Shown here in pieces: positions 24,718-33,753 of a stretch of DNA of 64,000 nt. Within the stretch, counting starts at the first letter, position 1, and each line of letters begins with the position of its first letter. Source of the DNA: Clostridiaceae bacterium. GTDB lineage: Bacteria > Bacillota > Clostridia > Lachnospirales > Lachnospiraceae. Under the pieces are notes generated by a model. That model was not told the DNA's origin and made no database searches. It saw nothing but the letters and a program-made list of their open reading frames with translations. The stretch spans positions 177,061 through 241,060 of the forward strand of contig CAJSZV010000007.1 of NCBI GenBank assembly GCA_910574345.1. The letters run 5' to 3'. The translations under genes were made by a program, and so were the position numbers.

Positions 24718-24885
24718 TCACCGCCTCCCTCTAAACTTATCCACACTCTTAATAGCACCCGTTTTCTTATTGATGATACGATAGCAGAATTCAGTTTCTT
24801 CAACAAACATCCAGTCTTTCCAATTGAGACTGTGTGCTGACAGGCACTGCTTCTGCGCACAAGTTAATCTTTTCGGTTGTTTCAT
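24718..24885 (-). CDS. DUF6906-like small protein
   Basis: 55 residues: MKQPKRLTCAQKQCLSAHSL then NWKDWMFVEETEFCYRIINK. The pattern K(Q/H)xKxxTxxQK......LNxxNWxxVEET is that of a short phage protein family (DUF6906 type). SD AAAGGAGA. Overlaps the upstream gene's stop by a few bases. Function unknown. Confidence 0.68.
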   Translation of the reverse strand: MKQPKRLTCAQKQCLSAHSLNWKDWMFVEETEFCYRIINKKTGAIKSVDKFRGRR

Positions 24886-25055
24886 ACTTCTCCTTTCTTC
24901 GTTGTGAGCTTCTGATACAGCTCTTTTGCCTCCTCATCCTTAAAAGCGTTGATAACCTCTATCTCGCCTTTTTTCTTTCTTCCGACGATCAACACCGGAA
25001 CATCTCCATGCGTATAGTCGAAGCTTACCAGGATAGTGTCAGATTTTCCTTTCAT
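24882..25055 (-). CDS. Small hypothetical protein
   Basis: 57 residues from ATG 25,055 (AAAAGGAG SD). MKGKSDTILVSFDYTHGDVP, VLIVGRKKKGEIEVINAF: one alpha/beta unit, basic. Recurrent in related prophages as a short unknown protein. Confidence 0.65.
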   Translation of the reverse strand: MKGKSDTILVSFDYTHGDVPVLIVGRKKKGEIEVINAFKDEEAKELYQKLTTKKGEV

Positions 25056-25069
25056 TCGATTCTCCTTTT

Positions 25070-26310
25070 CTACCATTTTACATACCCACTTTCGTTGAAG
25101 TCCTTTTTATCTTTCAATGCCCGGCTGATAGCCAAATCAATTCCAGAACGGGATTTCAAGTGGTAGTAGTACAAATCTTTGTAGGGCGTATTTAGCCTGT
25201 CGATTCGACCTGCTGATTGCTGCATAATCTTGTAGGAATAATTCTGAGAGTAAAATATAATCGTGTCAGTCTTGATACAGTTCCAACCCTCAGCTCCTGC
25301 ATTATACTGAACCAAATATACCCAGCTCTTAGCTTCCGGTACAGGCTGATGAGAATGTCCGTTCCATTCCGCCATTTCAAAATCTCCAGTGTCCCCACAA
25401 TCTGCACGACCGAGAAACATCTCCCTGAGAATTTCCAGTTCATAGTCAAAATTGTAGAAAATGATGACTCGCGGATGTTTCTCAACAATTTCCAGCAAGG
25501 CAACCTGTCGGGCTTCCGATGTATTCACAATCTTCCGCCAAACATAGCAGAGTCCGCCGGCATTCATGATAGGTTCTTCTTTGTATGGGTCCCATCTAGT
25601 CCGAGACACATCCTTGTATTTCTCAACATCGTACTTAACATACACATCTTCGTGATGAGAAACAGTAGTCCTCTCGAAATCCATGTTTACCAAAATATTA
25701 TTCCTCTGCCGAATCAACCGACCAGTATTCAAATATCTGTCCACTTTCGGGAATTTGCTGAATCGGCTGTAAACAATATGCTCTCTGGTAAACTCGGTTC
25801 GATTCCGATAAAACCCATTCGCAATAAAGACCGGAATATAATCCTGCCAAGTATCTCCTGGAGTAGCGGAAAGAAGAATCCACTGATTGTTTTTTGCTAT
25901 TCGCAGAAATGACTTTACCCATGTACCAGAGCCAACTACGCGCTGCTCGTCAAATATAAAGAAGGCGTCCGTAATCTCTGCGTATTTTTTATGTTGTTCC
26001 ACGAATCTACAATTACTTTGTTTCGATACAGATTGAATTCGTGAGAAGTAGAAAGAAGGAAGGGCGATAACTCACCCTCCCACTCCTTCGTGTCCCGTTT
26101 CCGAGCAGTTGTGATGATATAAAGGTCTTTAATTCCAACATCATCCATCACAGCATACTCCTCGGTATCGATTTCTCCGCCATTGCAAATATAATAGTAA
26201 GCAAGTGCAGTTCGTGATTTTCCACTACCTACGCCACCACAAAGAATGCAGCCATTTTTCATCTTCTTGACAGCATCCAATTGATAGTCGTAGAGCTGCA
26301 CCCCCGCCAT
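25070..26310 (-). CDS. SF2 (DEAD/DEAH-type) helicase, reading frame broken at about 26,000
   Basis: Two overlapping frames together encode about 413 residues. First frame (26,310-25,936): Walker A GGVGSGKSRTALAYYY. Second frame (to 25,070): Walker B FIFDEQR, motif III LLSATPGDTW, motif VI QQSAGRIDRLNTPY. Continuity needs a -1 shift in the A run at 25,985-25,990 after WNNIK: a seventh A would give WNNIKKYAEITDAFF. The site reads A AAA AAT in the zero frame, a plausible slippery heptamer. Alternatives are a real inactivating deletion or a sequencing error. Probably unwinds or remodels replication intermediates. Confidence 0.78.
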
Positions 26311-26312
26311 AA

Positions 26313-26777
26313 TCAGCTTTCCTCATGGTAGTCGTTGGTCCATCTTTTAATCTTGTTGAAATAGCTGCCCTTATTACCCAACGCTTTCTTTGCAATAGCC
26401 ATCGCCAGACCTTTCTCCGGGTCAAAATCTTCATTTTCCGCCTTTACTACTGTCTTAGTGCCATCTGCCCAGAAGACAATGGTTGCAGGATTGTTGAAGA
26501 TGACTTTCTTGATCTCCAGTGCCATTTTTCTATGCAGTTCTGCGGTACCGAACATATCGTTCACCGCATATTTAAGAGCATCAAGACGATTTTCCGCCTC
26601 CGTTGCTCTCCGGTTCGCTTTGCTGATTTCAGTGGTAGCATACATCAATTCCGGCTTATCAGTATCGGCTGCGTATACATAACCGCCTTTCATGTCGCCA
26701 ATCAGTTTCTGATTCGGAGAGTTGATCAACCCCTCCATGGTTTTCATAAACTCGCGTGCGTTCATTTCCTTGCTCAT
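26313..26777 (-). CDS. Conserved hypothetical phage protein
   Basis: 154 residues. Helical N-terminal half with a heptad stretch (SKANRRATEAENRLDALKYA), then PATIVFWADGTKTVVKAENE and EKGLAMAIAKKALGN. This C-terminal block is widespread in Firmicutes phages, with unknown function. Stop is two bases before the helicase start, so the genes are co-translated. Confidence 0.75.
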   Translation of the reverse strand: MSKEMNAREFMKTMEGLINSPNQKLIGDMKGGYVYAADTDKPELMYATTEISKANRRATEAENRLDALKYAVNDMFGTAELHRKMALEIKKVIFNNPATIVFWADGTKTVVKAENEDFDPEKGLAMAIAKKALGNKGSYFNKIKRWTNDYHEES

Positions 26778-26801
26778 GATTTTTCTCCTTTCAATTTTTG
26801 T

Positions 26802-26954
26802 TTACATGTCTTCAAGCACCGCTTCGATGCTGTTTTTCAGATTCGCCATATCGGAATACATTTCGTTTTCCTTATTAGTGCAGTCATCTTCTATGGGGGA
26901 ATTGTTCAAGAAGAAATCAATCTCACTCAGCAGATTAGTCAGTCTTTCTTTCAT
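26802..26954 (-). CDS. Small acidic hypothetical protein
   Basis: 50 residues: MKERLTNLLSEIDFFLNNSP then a helical MANLKNSIEAVLEDM end. AAAGGAG SD. Overlaps the methyltransferase-like gene by 20 bp. Function unknown. Confidence 0.62.
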   Translation of the reverse strand: MKERLTNLLSEIDFFLNNSPIEDDCTNKENEMYSDMANLKNSIEAVLEDM

Positions 26955-27888
26955 CAGATTCTCCTTTCAAAAGCTCGTCCATTTTACGAACCATTCTTCG
27001 CATTGCCCACACATCGGAAAAATACATCATTGTAAACCAGTAATTTTCCGTCGAGTCACCCTCGGCAATAGGTTCTGTAAAGGTGTTACCGACCTTGATA
27101 TAAGCTGCCACGCCCAGCAGAGAAAGCTGAATATAGCACATCAGAGCCACAATCTCGTCAATATCCTGTGCAACTACCAAAACGTGGTTCTGATAATTCA
27201 AATGTTCCTTCTCCAACTGCTTTCTTGCGGCATGAACACCAGCAATCAAAGTGGCTCCCGCGCCACAGCATGAGTCACAGATAGTTATGTAGCCCTGTTC
27301 ATTAACCTGCTGAGCCACATTATCACCTAAGGCAATTTCCGCCATAAGTTCACAAACGTGATACGGTGTAAAGAATTGCCCTCCGGACTCATTGCCTAAA
27401 TTGAGTTCCATAAAAATACTGCCCAGAAAGTCCTGTTCCTGGCTTTCTTCCAAGGCCAAGACCGTCTGAGCAGCAAGTTCAGGAAATATCGCCTGTTCCT
27501 GTTTATTGTATTTCTTGATGATTTTCATATATCTGGCTTCCCGCTCATCATAATGGAATTTATCCACTGGATTCGAGAGCGAGCAGGCAAACATGATTAC
27601 GAAATCCCTCCAAATATCCCAGGCTCTATGACGATAGGTAAGTTTTCTGAAAGAATCCAAGAACTCCTTTCTACCGTCATTTTTTCTGGGACTTGTTTTG
27701 GGTTTCGGCTCCGGCTTTTTGGGAACTTCTGAATCAACATCTTTGCTCGGCGGTTTGTAGGTCGGCATTGAAATCGTAGGTTTCCATTCCGGAACCGGCT
27801 TCATTTTTGGCGAATCCGTCTTAGGCGAAGTGGCAGGCGTTTTCTTTTTGGCTGTGGTCTGCTTCTTCTTTTTCTTCCAAAACGCCAT
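26935..27888 (-). CDS. N6-adenine DNA methyltransferase-like protein lacking the (N/D)PP(Y/F) motif
   Basis: 317 residues from ATG 27,888 (AAAGGAG SD). Residues about 1-70 are a Lys/Pro-rich low-complexity tail. Then SGGQFFTPYHVCELMAEIAL and motif I ICDSCCGAGATLI of HsdM-type N6 methylases. After motif I the protein ends with ENYWFTMMYFSDVWAMRRMV and no NPPF/DPPY. It may bind S-adenosylmethionine without methylating, or use an altered motif. It lies among replication genes with no restriction enzyme nearby. Confidence 0.75.
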   Translation of the reverse strand: MAFWKKKKKQTTAKKKTPATSPKTDSPKMKPVPEWKPTISMPTYKPPSKDVDSEVPKKPEPKPKTSPRKNDGRKEFLDSFRKLTYRHRAWDIWRDFVIMFACSLSNPVDKFHYDEREARYMKIIKKYNKQEQAIFPELAAQTVLALEESQEQDFLGSIFMELNLGNESGGQFFTPYHVCELMAEIALGDNVAQQVNEQGYITICDSCCGAGATLIAGVHAARKQLEKEHLNYQNHVLVVAQDIDEIVALMCYIQLSLLGVAAYIKVGNTFTEPIAEGDSTENYWFTMMYFSDVWAMRRMVRKMDELLKGESDERKTD

Positions 27889-27914
27889 AGTTTCTCCTTT
27901 CAAAAATATAAGTC

Positions 27915-28415
27915 TTAGTTGAACGGAAGCTCGTCCGGGCCCTCCATTTCGGCATACTTTTCCGCAAATTCATCTTCCTCGATGGTGACATACATATTTT
28001 TTAAATATGCCTTAACCCCCGATTTCTCGTTCTTCGTTCCTTCCTGGATTACCCAGTTGTAGGGGCGGATGGTCAAATCCACATTACGAATCTCAGCATA
28101 GTCCAGAGAGTCAATCGCCTCCTCGTCCAACTGCGTTTTCGTTCTTCTGGTAATCATGAACACCTTTGGCGGGATATTTTCAAAGCTTACCGCGACCTGG
28201 AGATAGTGCTTCGGCTCATCGCCCTCATCCTTCGGGGTAAGAACACGGATGTTCCACCCCTCCTCAGCCAATCTCTGGGCCAGTTCCGGGTCGTCAATCA
28301 CAACACAGAAATTGCGGCTCCCAGCTCTGTTATGCTTTCCCTCTTTACCGGAAAAGTTCCGGAAGATGATACGGGCATTCTCCATGATGATATTGTCGTT
28401 TACTCTTTTAGACAT
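27915..28415 (-). CDS. Probable single-stranded DNA-binding protein
   Basis: 166 residues. Beta-rich OB-fold-like body ([40 protein letters not shown]) and an acidic tail that ends DELPFN, similar to the DDxPF tip by which SSB proteins recruit partners. It lies between the polymerase and methyltransferase-like genes. SSB function is inferred from the tail and position. Confidence 0.6.
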   Translation of the reverse strand: MSKRVNDNIIMENARIIFRNFSGKEGKHNRAGSRNFCVVIDDPELAQRLAEEGWNIRVLTPKDEGDEPKHYLQVAVSFENIPPKVFMITRRTKTQLDEEAIDSLDYAEIRNVDLTIRPYNWVIQEGTKNEKSGVKAYLKNMYVTIEEDEFAEKYAEMEGPDELPFN

Positions 28416-28433
28416 AATCGTTCTCCTTTTCTT

Positions 28434-31400
28434 TTAAAATGGTAAATATTCTTCATCGGGATCGTCTTCCGGCGGATTCATGGAATGGCTCATAATCACA
28501 TCCGAAATATCATACCCAAGGTTGCAATCCATATGGAACTTGTCATTATGGAAATTCGGACAGTCAAAGCACGTCGCGTATTTCATTTCCCCGCAAGGCG
28601 GCATCCACGGCGGAACCTCAGAATCAACATCGGCATCGTTGGCGCCAAGCTCCTTAATATACGGGTCGTCAGACACGAACCATTCGAAATCGCCATACTC
28701 CGAAATAGTTTTAACTGCATCATCAACCAGCTTGTCGTAATAGCTGCGGTCGATATCGTCTTGCTTATCCAGCTCCCGAACCATTTCCGATTCCAGCCAC
28801 CTGTATCCTTTTGAACCGGTAGCGGCATAGTATTTTCCATCTTTCTCCCGCATCAGGAGTCCGCCGCCGCATCCGTCCTTGATTGGGCAAAACTGTCCAA
28901 TTTTTCCGATGAAACGATAATTGTGTCCCTCCTCAATCTGTGGACGAAGTTCATCGCAGGTCGCTTCAAAAGTTGTATCCGAAAGAAGCCCCTTTTTGTA
29001 ATCGCTCTCAGCTTTAGAGAATGCTTTCTCATGTTCAGACACATCAGGCAGCCCTTCGTTCATATCCAAATATAAAGCACTGCTTACAGATTTGGTCTCG
29101 CACATATCCTCAAAAGCGATATCTTCTCCGCTGAAAAGCTTCTTGAACACATAAGGAACCGCAAACTGGGTACCGGTAGCTGTCCATTCGCCGGCGTGCT
29201 TACCATCTTTGTACTTGGCAATATAGACCGCGTCATTCACCAAGCACATCCGGTCATATGTAGCCTCGTGCTCAAATGTGTACCCATACCGTTTACCATA
29301 ATCCATAACAAACTGGATAATTTCCGGCGTAGCGTCAGGAATCTTGATGGAATCTGTCTTGATATGGGCAACAGTAAAGCCCCGTTCCTGCACCTCATGT
29401 TTGAGGTTAATCATGAACAGAGCTCCTCGTTTGGCTACAATGTTGTCTTTGTTTCTCGGATCGCGGAACGCATTCTCGAAGGAGGCGGAAGTAAGACCAT
29501 AAACCGAATTGATTGCTGTCTTCAGAGCATCGGCAAGCTGCTTGGATGTCATTTCACCGTCAATTACTTTCTGGATATACGGCGTGAGCTTTCCATCCAG
29601 CATCGTATTGACAATATCCCATGCTTCGTGCTTAATGCTTACACGTCCCTCAACAATATCTCGGAACGCCGTTGTGAACTTCACTCCGAACAGGACTTCT
29701 GCAATGGCACTGTGCGGATGCATCGAGGAAACGTCCAGTAACGCCACATTTCCATACATCCCAGGTTCGGCATAGACATACCCACCTTCGCCAACTTCTT
29801 CGTCGCGGTAAGTGGATTTTCCATTTTCGAACTTGTAACCAGGAAAATAGGGAAGAAGACTGCCTGCTTCACCGTGGGTTCGTTCCATCATCTCCGGACA
29901 CGCTTCGGCAAGGAATGAATAGGTTTCCTCATCCAAATCAAATACTGGTTCTGCCAGATTACGATAATGGAACTGGTCCTGCGGCTTCCGGTTGTTTCCA
30001 AATATAATTCTGGTAGTCAAACTGTTCGTTGTATCGTTGACGGTCATGTCCGCCAAATCTGCCAGAATCTGCCTTGCCGTCCAGTCCGCTTTCAAATAAA
30101 CAAAGGATGCCTCGGTAGCGATTACATCGTTATCGCAGTATTCAGCAACTTTTGTCCAGAGTTCTTCCGGTACAGGCTGATCCCACGGTAAGCCAAGCTC
30201 CTGGTGATGAGTTCCCGCTTTGATGATTCTAATTTCGTCATCGGAGAACCCTTTCTTTTTCAGTTCCTTTTCCGTGACATTTCCCATTTCGATTTCCAGC
30301 TTCTTCAGGCTTTTTTTGTTCCCGGCAGAAGCGAAGTCGTAAACGTCCGTATAACTGACGTTGTAGGCTTCTCCAAAGAAACAGTTTGCACTGCCATTGA
30401 TGATCTTCTGGGACAGATTATAGAGCTGCTCATTGGAATACCCCATAAGCCGGGCATACAGAATATGGTTGTCATACCGCCGGCAGTTAAAGCCAACCAA
30501 ACGGAACCTCATTAAGTCCTCTATCTCGGACGGGGTCGGGTTAATCATCCGTACAACCGGCTTTCCCTCGCCTTCGATTTTCCAGTTTACAAGAAAGAGG
30601 TTAGGGAAGACCTCAACGTCATAAAATATCAGCTTCGCATTCTCATTTTTCACGGCTGTGGACGTATCGGCGGATTTGAACTGCATCTTGTTTACTAACT
30701 TGATACAGTAATCGGCCTGATGAGAGCTGTTCGCTGCAAATGCCAATACCGCATTCCTCATATCCGTGACATCATATTTCAAGTCACTGGAATATGCATC
30801 CTCCAGTATTTTGTAAATAAAGTCGATACTGGGCTTAGTACCCGGATGAATCTCTTTATTGAGATTACGTTTTATCAGTGTTCTAAGCCCTTTCTCGCTT
30901 TGAACCGCTTCAAAATTTACCATTTTATTTTCTCCTTTCAGCGGTAAACCAGAGCTAATTGTCGCGATAGGCAGGTTGTTGCATTTCGACAGTTTCCGTC
31001 TTAATGAACTGTTGCCCGTGAACACCTTAACTTCTATGTGGTCGTCATAAATGCGGCTCAGCTTTGCCGGATCTCCCGTATAAATATAATGCAGATGCAC
31101 TCCGCATCCGCTTTTACTGAGTTCCGCATAAGTCGGCGGCCATTTACTTGCTTCTTCTACATTTCTTTCAAAAGATTTATTTCCCTCCTCGTCTGGAATA
31201 TCAAAATCAATTACGATATGGTTTTCGGGAACCTTGACATAGTGCAATTGCGAAGTATCCAGAGAGGACAGAGTGGTTTTGACATTCGCCCACTTTTTCC
31301 CAGGCGTACCGGCATCCGTCCCGTATTGGGCCGGGCAGGTTTCACATTCCTTATCGAAAACGGATTCCTGCTCTTTGAACTCGATGGATGTTGGTTTTGT

Positions 31401-32732
31401 TTCCACAATTTCACCTACCGGATTTTTTTCGGCTTCAAATTTCTCAGTCCGAAATCCAGAATAGTAACTGCGAACCCGCGAACCATCTTCAAGATTGAAC
31501 CGTTCCTTATAGTCCCGAAAATAGTTTTTCAATTCCTCCTTAAAGATTCTTTGGGAGAATGGAAAAGATACCTTTGCTTCGTCGCAGTAAGTCTTGTACA
31601 TCTCCCATGCCGCTTTCATTGTCGTCCCGTCTTCTTTTTTGAACACATGGTATGAATCAACAATGAAGTTATAGAAATCATTGGACGCCCCAAGCATGGC
31701 AATCGGAATATAATCGTCATACATACCCGGCGCGGATAAATATACTTCCTGACAGTGATACGCAATCGCCCCCAGTTCAAACCCAACCCGCTTCACAATG
31801 TCTTTGTAATCGTTCGGATTCAGTTTGTTACCTGTTGGCGAAACATCTATCAATCGCCGAATCAAACCGGATTTCGCGTCCGTAATCTTCACCGGTTTAT
31901 TTGTCCCCATAAAGAGAAAACACTTGAACCGGTTGGAGTAGGTCGATTTAAACTTTTCGTTCACCGTCATAAGTTCATGAGAAACCAGACTGTTAAGCCT
32001 TGTGTTATCTTCAATTCTGGACAAGTCGCCGTCATGCTGGATCGCCACAAGAGGATTGCTCTTAAACGCCTCCAACGCAAAAGAATTACTGGATGAACCC
32101 AGTGCTTTCGCATCAAATACCGAGTAATACCCTTCAAAGAGCTGCTGAATGATGTTCAGCACTGTGGATTTACCCGTTCCTGCGGCTCCATATAACACCA
32201 TGAATTTCTGCAACCGTTTGGATTCTCCCGACACAATCGATCCAATCGCCCATTCAATCTTTTGCCGTTCTTCCTCAGAATATAAAGTTGACATCAGCTT
32301 TTCATAGGCAGACAAATCGCCAGCTTCAAGCGGATAATTCAGCTTTTTACTGGCGTAATCTTTTTTATTGGTCTCCGTGTTGGAAAATATAAGTTTTTCA
32401 TCCAGCATATGAAATGAGTCCCGCATCTGCTTTTGGCAATACTTATGCCAGGAGTCAATCATGCCTGATTCTGCATCCCACATATGCAGGACTTTTATAT
32501 CGGAGTCAAAGCGCCGGCGGTTTTCTTCTGCGTATCTATCCAGTTCGCGGTCAATGAGCTGCAAAGCATCCTGCTCGTCCGTAGACCATAAACCACGTTC
32601 CTCAATCCAGATAGCGTAGAAGTCACCACCTCGAATCATCAGATCGGAGCTTTTTTTAATAATGAACTTCGGATAGATTTCTATTACACCACGCTTTGTA
32701 CTACGTGTTGAAATCATCAAAAAGTCGATCAT
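28434..32732 (-). CDS. SF3 helicase + AEP primase + B-type DNA polymerase fusion
   Basis: 1432 residues. SF3 helicase: Walker A GAAGTGKST (182-190), Walker B LVAIQHDGD (about 228-236), motif C FLFMGTNKP. AEP primase: VIDFDIP (catalytic DxD at 509-511), SGCGVHLHY (541-549), HIEVK (565-569). Polymerase: exonuclease motif FYDVEVF (D705, E707), GFNCRRYDN, YCDND (865-869); motif A DVSSMHPHS (1000-1008), motif B KTAINSVYG (1071-1079), motif C KTDS (1125-1128). C-terminal Cys cluster CGEMKYATCFDC and acidic end EEYLPF. Helicase precedes primase, the reverse of the usual D5-like order. A strong internal start at 30,923 could yield the polymerase alone. Confidence 0.88.
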   Translation of the reverse strand: MIDFLMISTRSTKRGVIEIYPKFIIKKSSDLMIRGGDFYAIWIEERGLWSTDEQDALQLIDRELDRYAEENRRRFDSDIKVLHMWDAESGMIDSWHKYCQKQMRDSFHMLDEKLIFSNTETNKKDYASKKLNYPLEAGDLSAYEKLMSTLYSEEERQKIEWAIGSIVSGESKRLQKFMVLYGAAGTGKSTVLNIIQQLFEGYYSVFDAKALGSSSNSFALEAFKSNPLVAIQHDGDLSRIEDNTRLNSLVSHELMTVNEKFKSTYSNRFKCFLFMGTNKPVKITDAKSGLIRRLIDVSPTGNKLNPNDYKDIVKRVGFELGAIAYHCQEVYLSAPGMYDDYIPIAMLGASNDFYNFIVDSYHVFKKEDGTTMKAAWEMYKTYCDEAKVSFPFSQRIFKEELKNYFRDYKERFNLEDGSRVRSYYSGFRTEKFEAEKNPVGEIVETKPTSIEFKEQESVFDKECETCPAQYGTDAGTPGKKWANVKTTLSSLDTSQLHYVKVPENHIVIDFDIPDEEGNKSFERNVEEASKWPPTYAELSKSGCGVHLHYIYTGDPAKLSRIYDDHIEVKVFTGNSSLRRKLSKCNNLPIATISSGLPLKGENKMVNFEAVQSEKGLRTLIKRNLNKEIHPGTKPSIDFIYKILEDAYSSDLKYDVTDMRNAVLAFAANSSHQADYCIKLVNKMQFKSADTSTAVKNENAKLIFYDVEVFPNLFLVNWKIEGEGKPVVRMINPTPSEIEDLMRFRLVGFNCRRYDNHILYARLMGYSNEQLYNLSQKIINGSANCFFGEAYNVSYTDVYDFASAGNKKSLKKLEIEMGNVTEKELKKKGFSDDEIRIIKAGTHHQELGLPWDQPVPEELWTKVAEYCDNDVIATEASFVYLKADWTARQILADLADMTVNDTTNSLTTRIIFGNNRKPQDQFHYRNLAEPVFDLDEETYSFLAEACPEMMERTHGEAGSLLPYFPGYKFENGKSTYRDEEVGEGGYVYAEPGMYGNVALLDVSSMHPHSAIAEVLFGVKFTTAFRDIVEGRVSIKHEAWDIVNTMLDGKLTPYIQKVIDGEMTSKQLADALKTAINSVYGLTSASFENAFRDPRNKDNIVAKRGALFMINLKHEVQERGFTVAHIKTDSIKIPDATPEIIQFVMDYGKRYGYTFEHEATYDRMCLVNDAVYIAKYKDGKHAGEWTATGTQFAVPYVFKKLFSGEDIAFEDMCETKSVSSALYLDMNEGLPDVSEHEKAFSKAESDYKKGLLSDTTFEATCDELRPQIEEGHNYRFIGKIGQFCPIKDGCGGGLLMREKDGKYYAATGSKGYRWLESEMVRELDKQDDIDRSYYDKLVDDAVKTISEYGDFEWFVSDDPYIKELGANDADVDSEVPPWMPPCGEMKYATCFDCPNFHNDKFHMDCNLGYDISDVIMSHSMNPPEDDPDEEYLPF
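30921..30941 (-). promoter_or_regulatory. Internal ribosome binding site and ATG for free DNA polymerase
   Basis: AAAGGAG lies eight bases before in-frame ATG 30,923 (MVNFEAVQSEKG), exactly between the primase and polymerase parts. It would give an 829-residue polymerase. The SD is read through as Lys-Gly-Glu. Confidence 0.65.
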
Positions 32733-32740
32733 CGCATTTT

Positions 32741-32974
32741 TTACTCTCCTTCCGAGCGCTTTAATTCCTTAATCTCATTGCTGAGTTCCTTTATTTTTTT
32801 GTTCTGTTCCCGGCGGTTCAATTCCGTCATAACTACATAAGCGGTCATGGCGCAGGCCCAAAGTCCGACATTGCGGTTGAACCTGCTCTGATGCTTAAGA
32901 GTGACACGGATTCCCTTAATTGCCGTTTCCGATGACCGTAAACTTCCGAAAATATAACCAAGCATCTCGCACAT
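32741..32974 (-). CDS. Small membrane protein
   Basis: 77 residues. One hydrophobic segment (VGLWACAMTAYVVMTEL) followed by a coiled-coil KKIKELSNEIKELKRSEGE. ATG 32,974 overlaps the upstream stop (ATGA) and has AAAGGAGG nine bases before it. Function unknown. Confidence 0.68.
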   Translation of the reverse strand: MCEMLGYIFGSLRSSETAIKGIRVTLKHQSRFNRNVGLWACAMTAYVVMTELNRREQNKKIKELSNEIKELKRSEGE

Positions 32975-33186
32975 CAGCCTTTTCCTCCTTTCATGCCCTT
33001 GATAAAACTTGTAGCGGTTTCGAACCGCCAGTCGTCTTTGCCGCCATAGGTAAATATAAATTCAGCGCCATTGGTCTGCCGGACCCGGATGCTGTTTTTA
33101 CCGTTTGGAAACCATGTGGCAGCATTCTCACCCGCATAAAGCGGAAAATATAGTTCAAACCATTTATATACTTCGTTGCGAGTCAT
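32974..33186 (-). CDS. Small hypothetical protein, paralogue of the 20,228-20,410 protein
   Basis: 70 residues: VYKWFELYFPLYAGENAATW, FPNGKNSIRVRQTNGAEFIF. Same spacing of Y/F, FP, NAA, PNG, SI and G as the 60-residue protein at 20,228. GGGAGG SD. Function unknown. Confidence 0.72.
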   Translation of the reverse strand: MTRNEVYKWFELYFPLYAGENAATWFPNGKNSIRVRQTNGAEFIFTYGGKDDWRFETATSFIKGMKGGKG

Positions 33187-33201
33187 ACGAAACCTCCCAA
33201 A

Positions 33202-33753
33202 CTATACGATTTCGTCTAAGTACCAGCACATCTGATACCAGATTTCTACCGTTCTCAAATCCCGTCGGCAGTGTTCTACCGTAAACAGACCGCCCTCTCC
33301 ATTTCGCTTGTATCTTCGGTCTAAGAATCTCTGGATAATCTCGTCCGCATAATTCTCGTCGAATCTTGCATCTGTCATTTTCCGTAAACCGAGATTCTCA
33401 ATCATACCCCAGAACCATTGTCCGGTCCGATTCCCGATATCCGGGTCGTCCATAATATGTTCTTCACAACGAATAGCGAGAGCAATCATCATTTCTAAAA
33501 CACTACAAGGGCTATTGTCCAAGTAGCTTGAAATCATGGCGTTTTCGTATGAATTCTCGTAGCCAAACCGATACCGGAGATCTATCCCATCTTCTTCTCG
33601 GTTTCCATCCATTTCAATCGTGTAATTAAAATCCACGTTATGGAGGAACCGTAAAAGTTTCTGATAGGACAGACCTCTGGTATACCGGCGGTTGCATACG
33701 AGCTGACACATCCAATCGAAGTATTCGCTATTCAGCTCGCTCCTTGTCATCAT
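33202..33753 (-). CDS. Conserved hypothetical phage protein
   Basis: 183 residues. MTRSELNSEYFDWMCQLVCN start, SYQKLLRFLHNVDFNYTIEM, then MMIALAIRCEEHIMDDP and RTVEIWYQMCWYLDEIV end. I recognise this as a very common protein of Lachnospiraceae-type phages with no known function. Start ATG 33,753 or 33,750; both overlap the upstream stop. Confidence 0.75.
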   Translation of the reverse strand: MMTRSELNSEYFDWMCQLVCNRRYTRGLSYQKLLRFLHNVDFNYTIEMDGNREEDGIDLRYRFGYENSYENAMISSYLDNSPCSVLEMMIALAIRCEEHIMDDPDIGNRTGQWFWGMIENLGLRKMTDARFDENYADEIIQRFLDRRYKRNGEGGLFTVEHCRRDLRTVEIWYQMCWYLDEIV

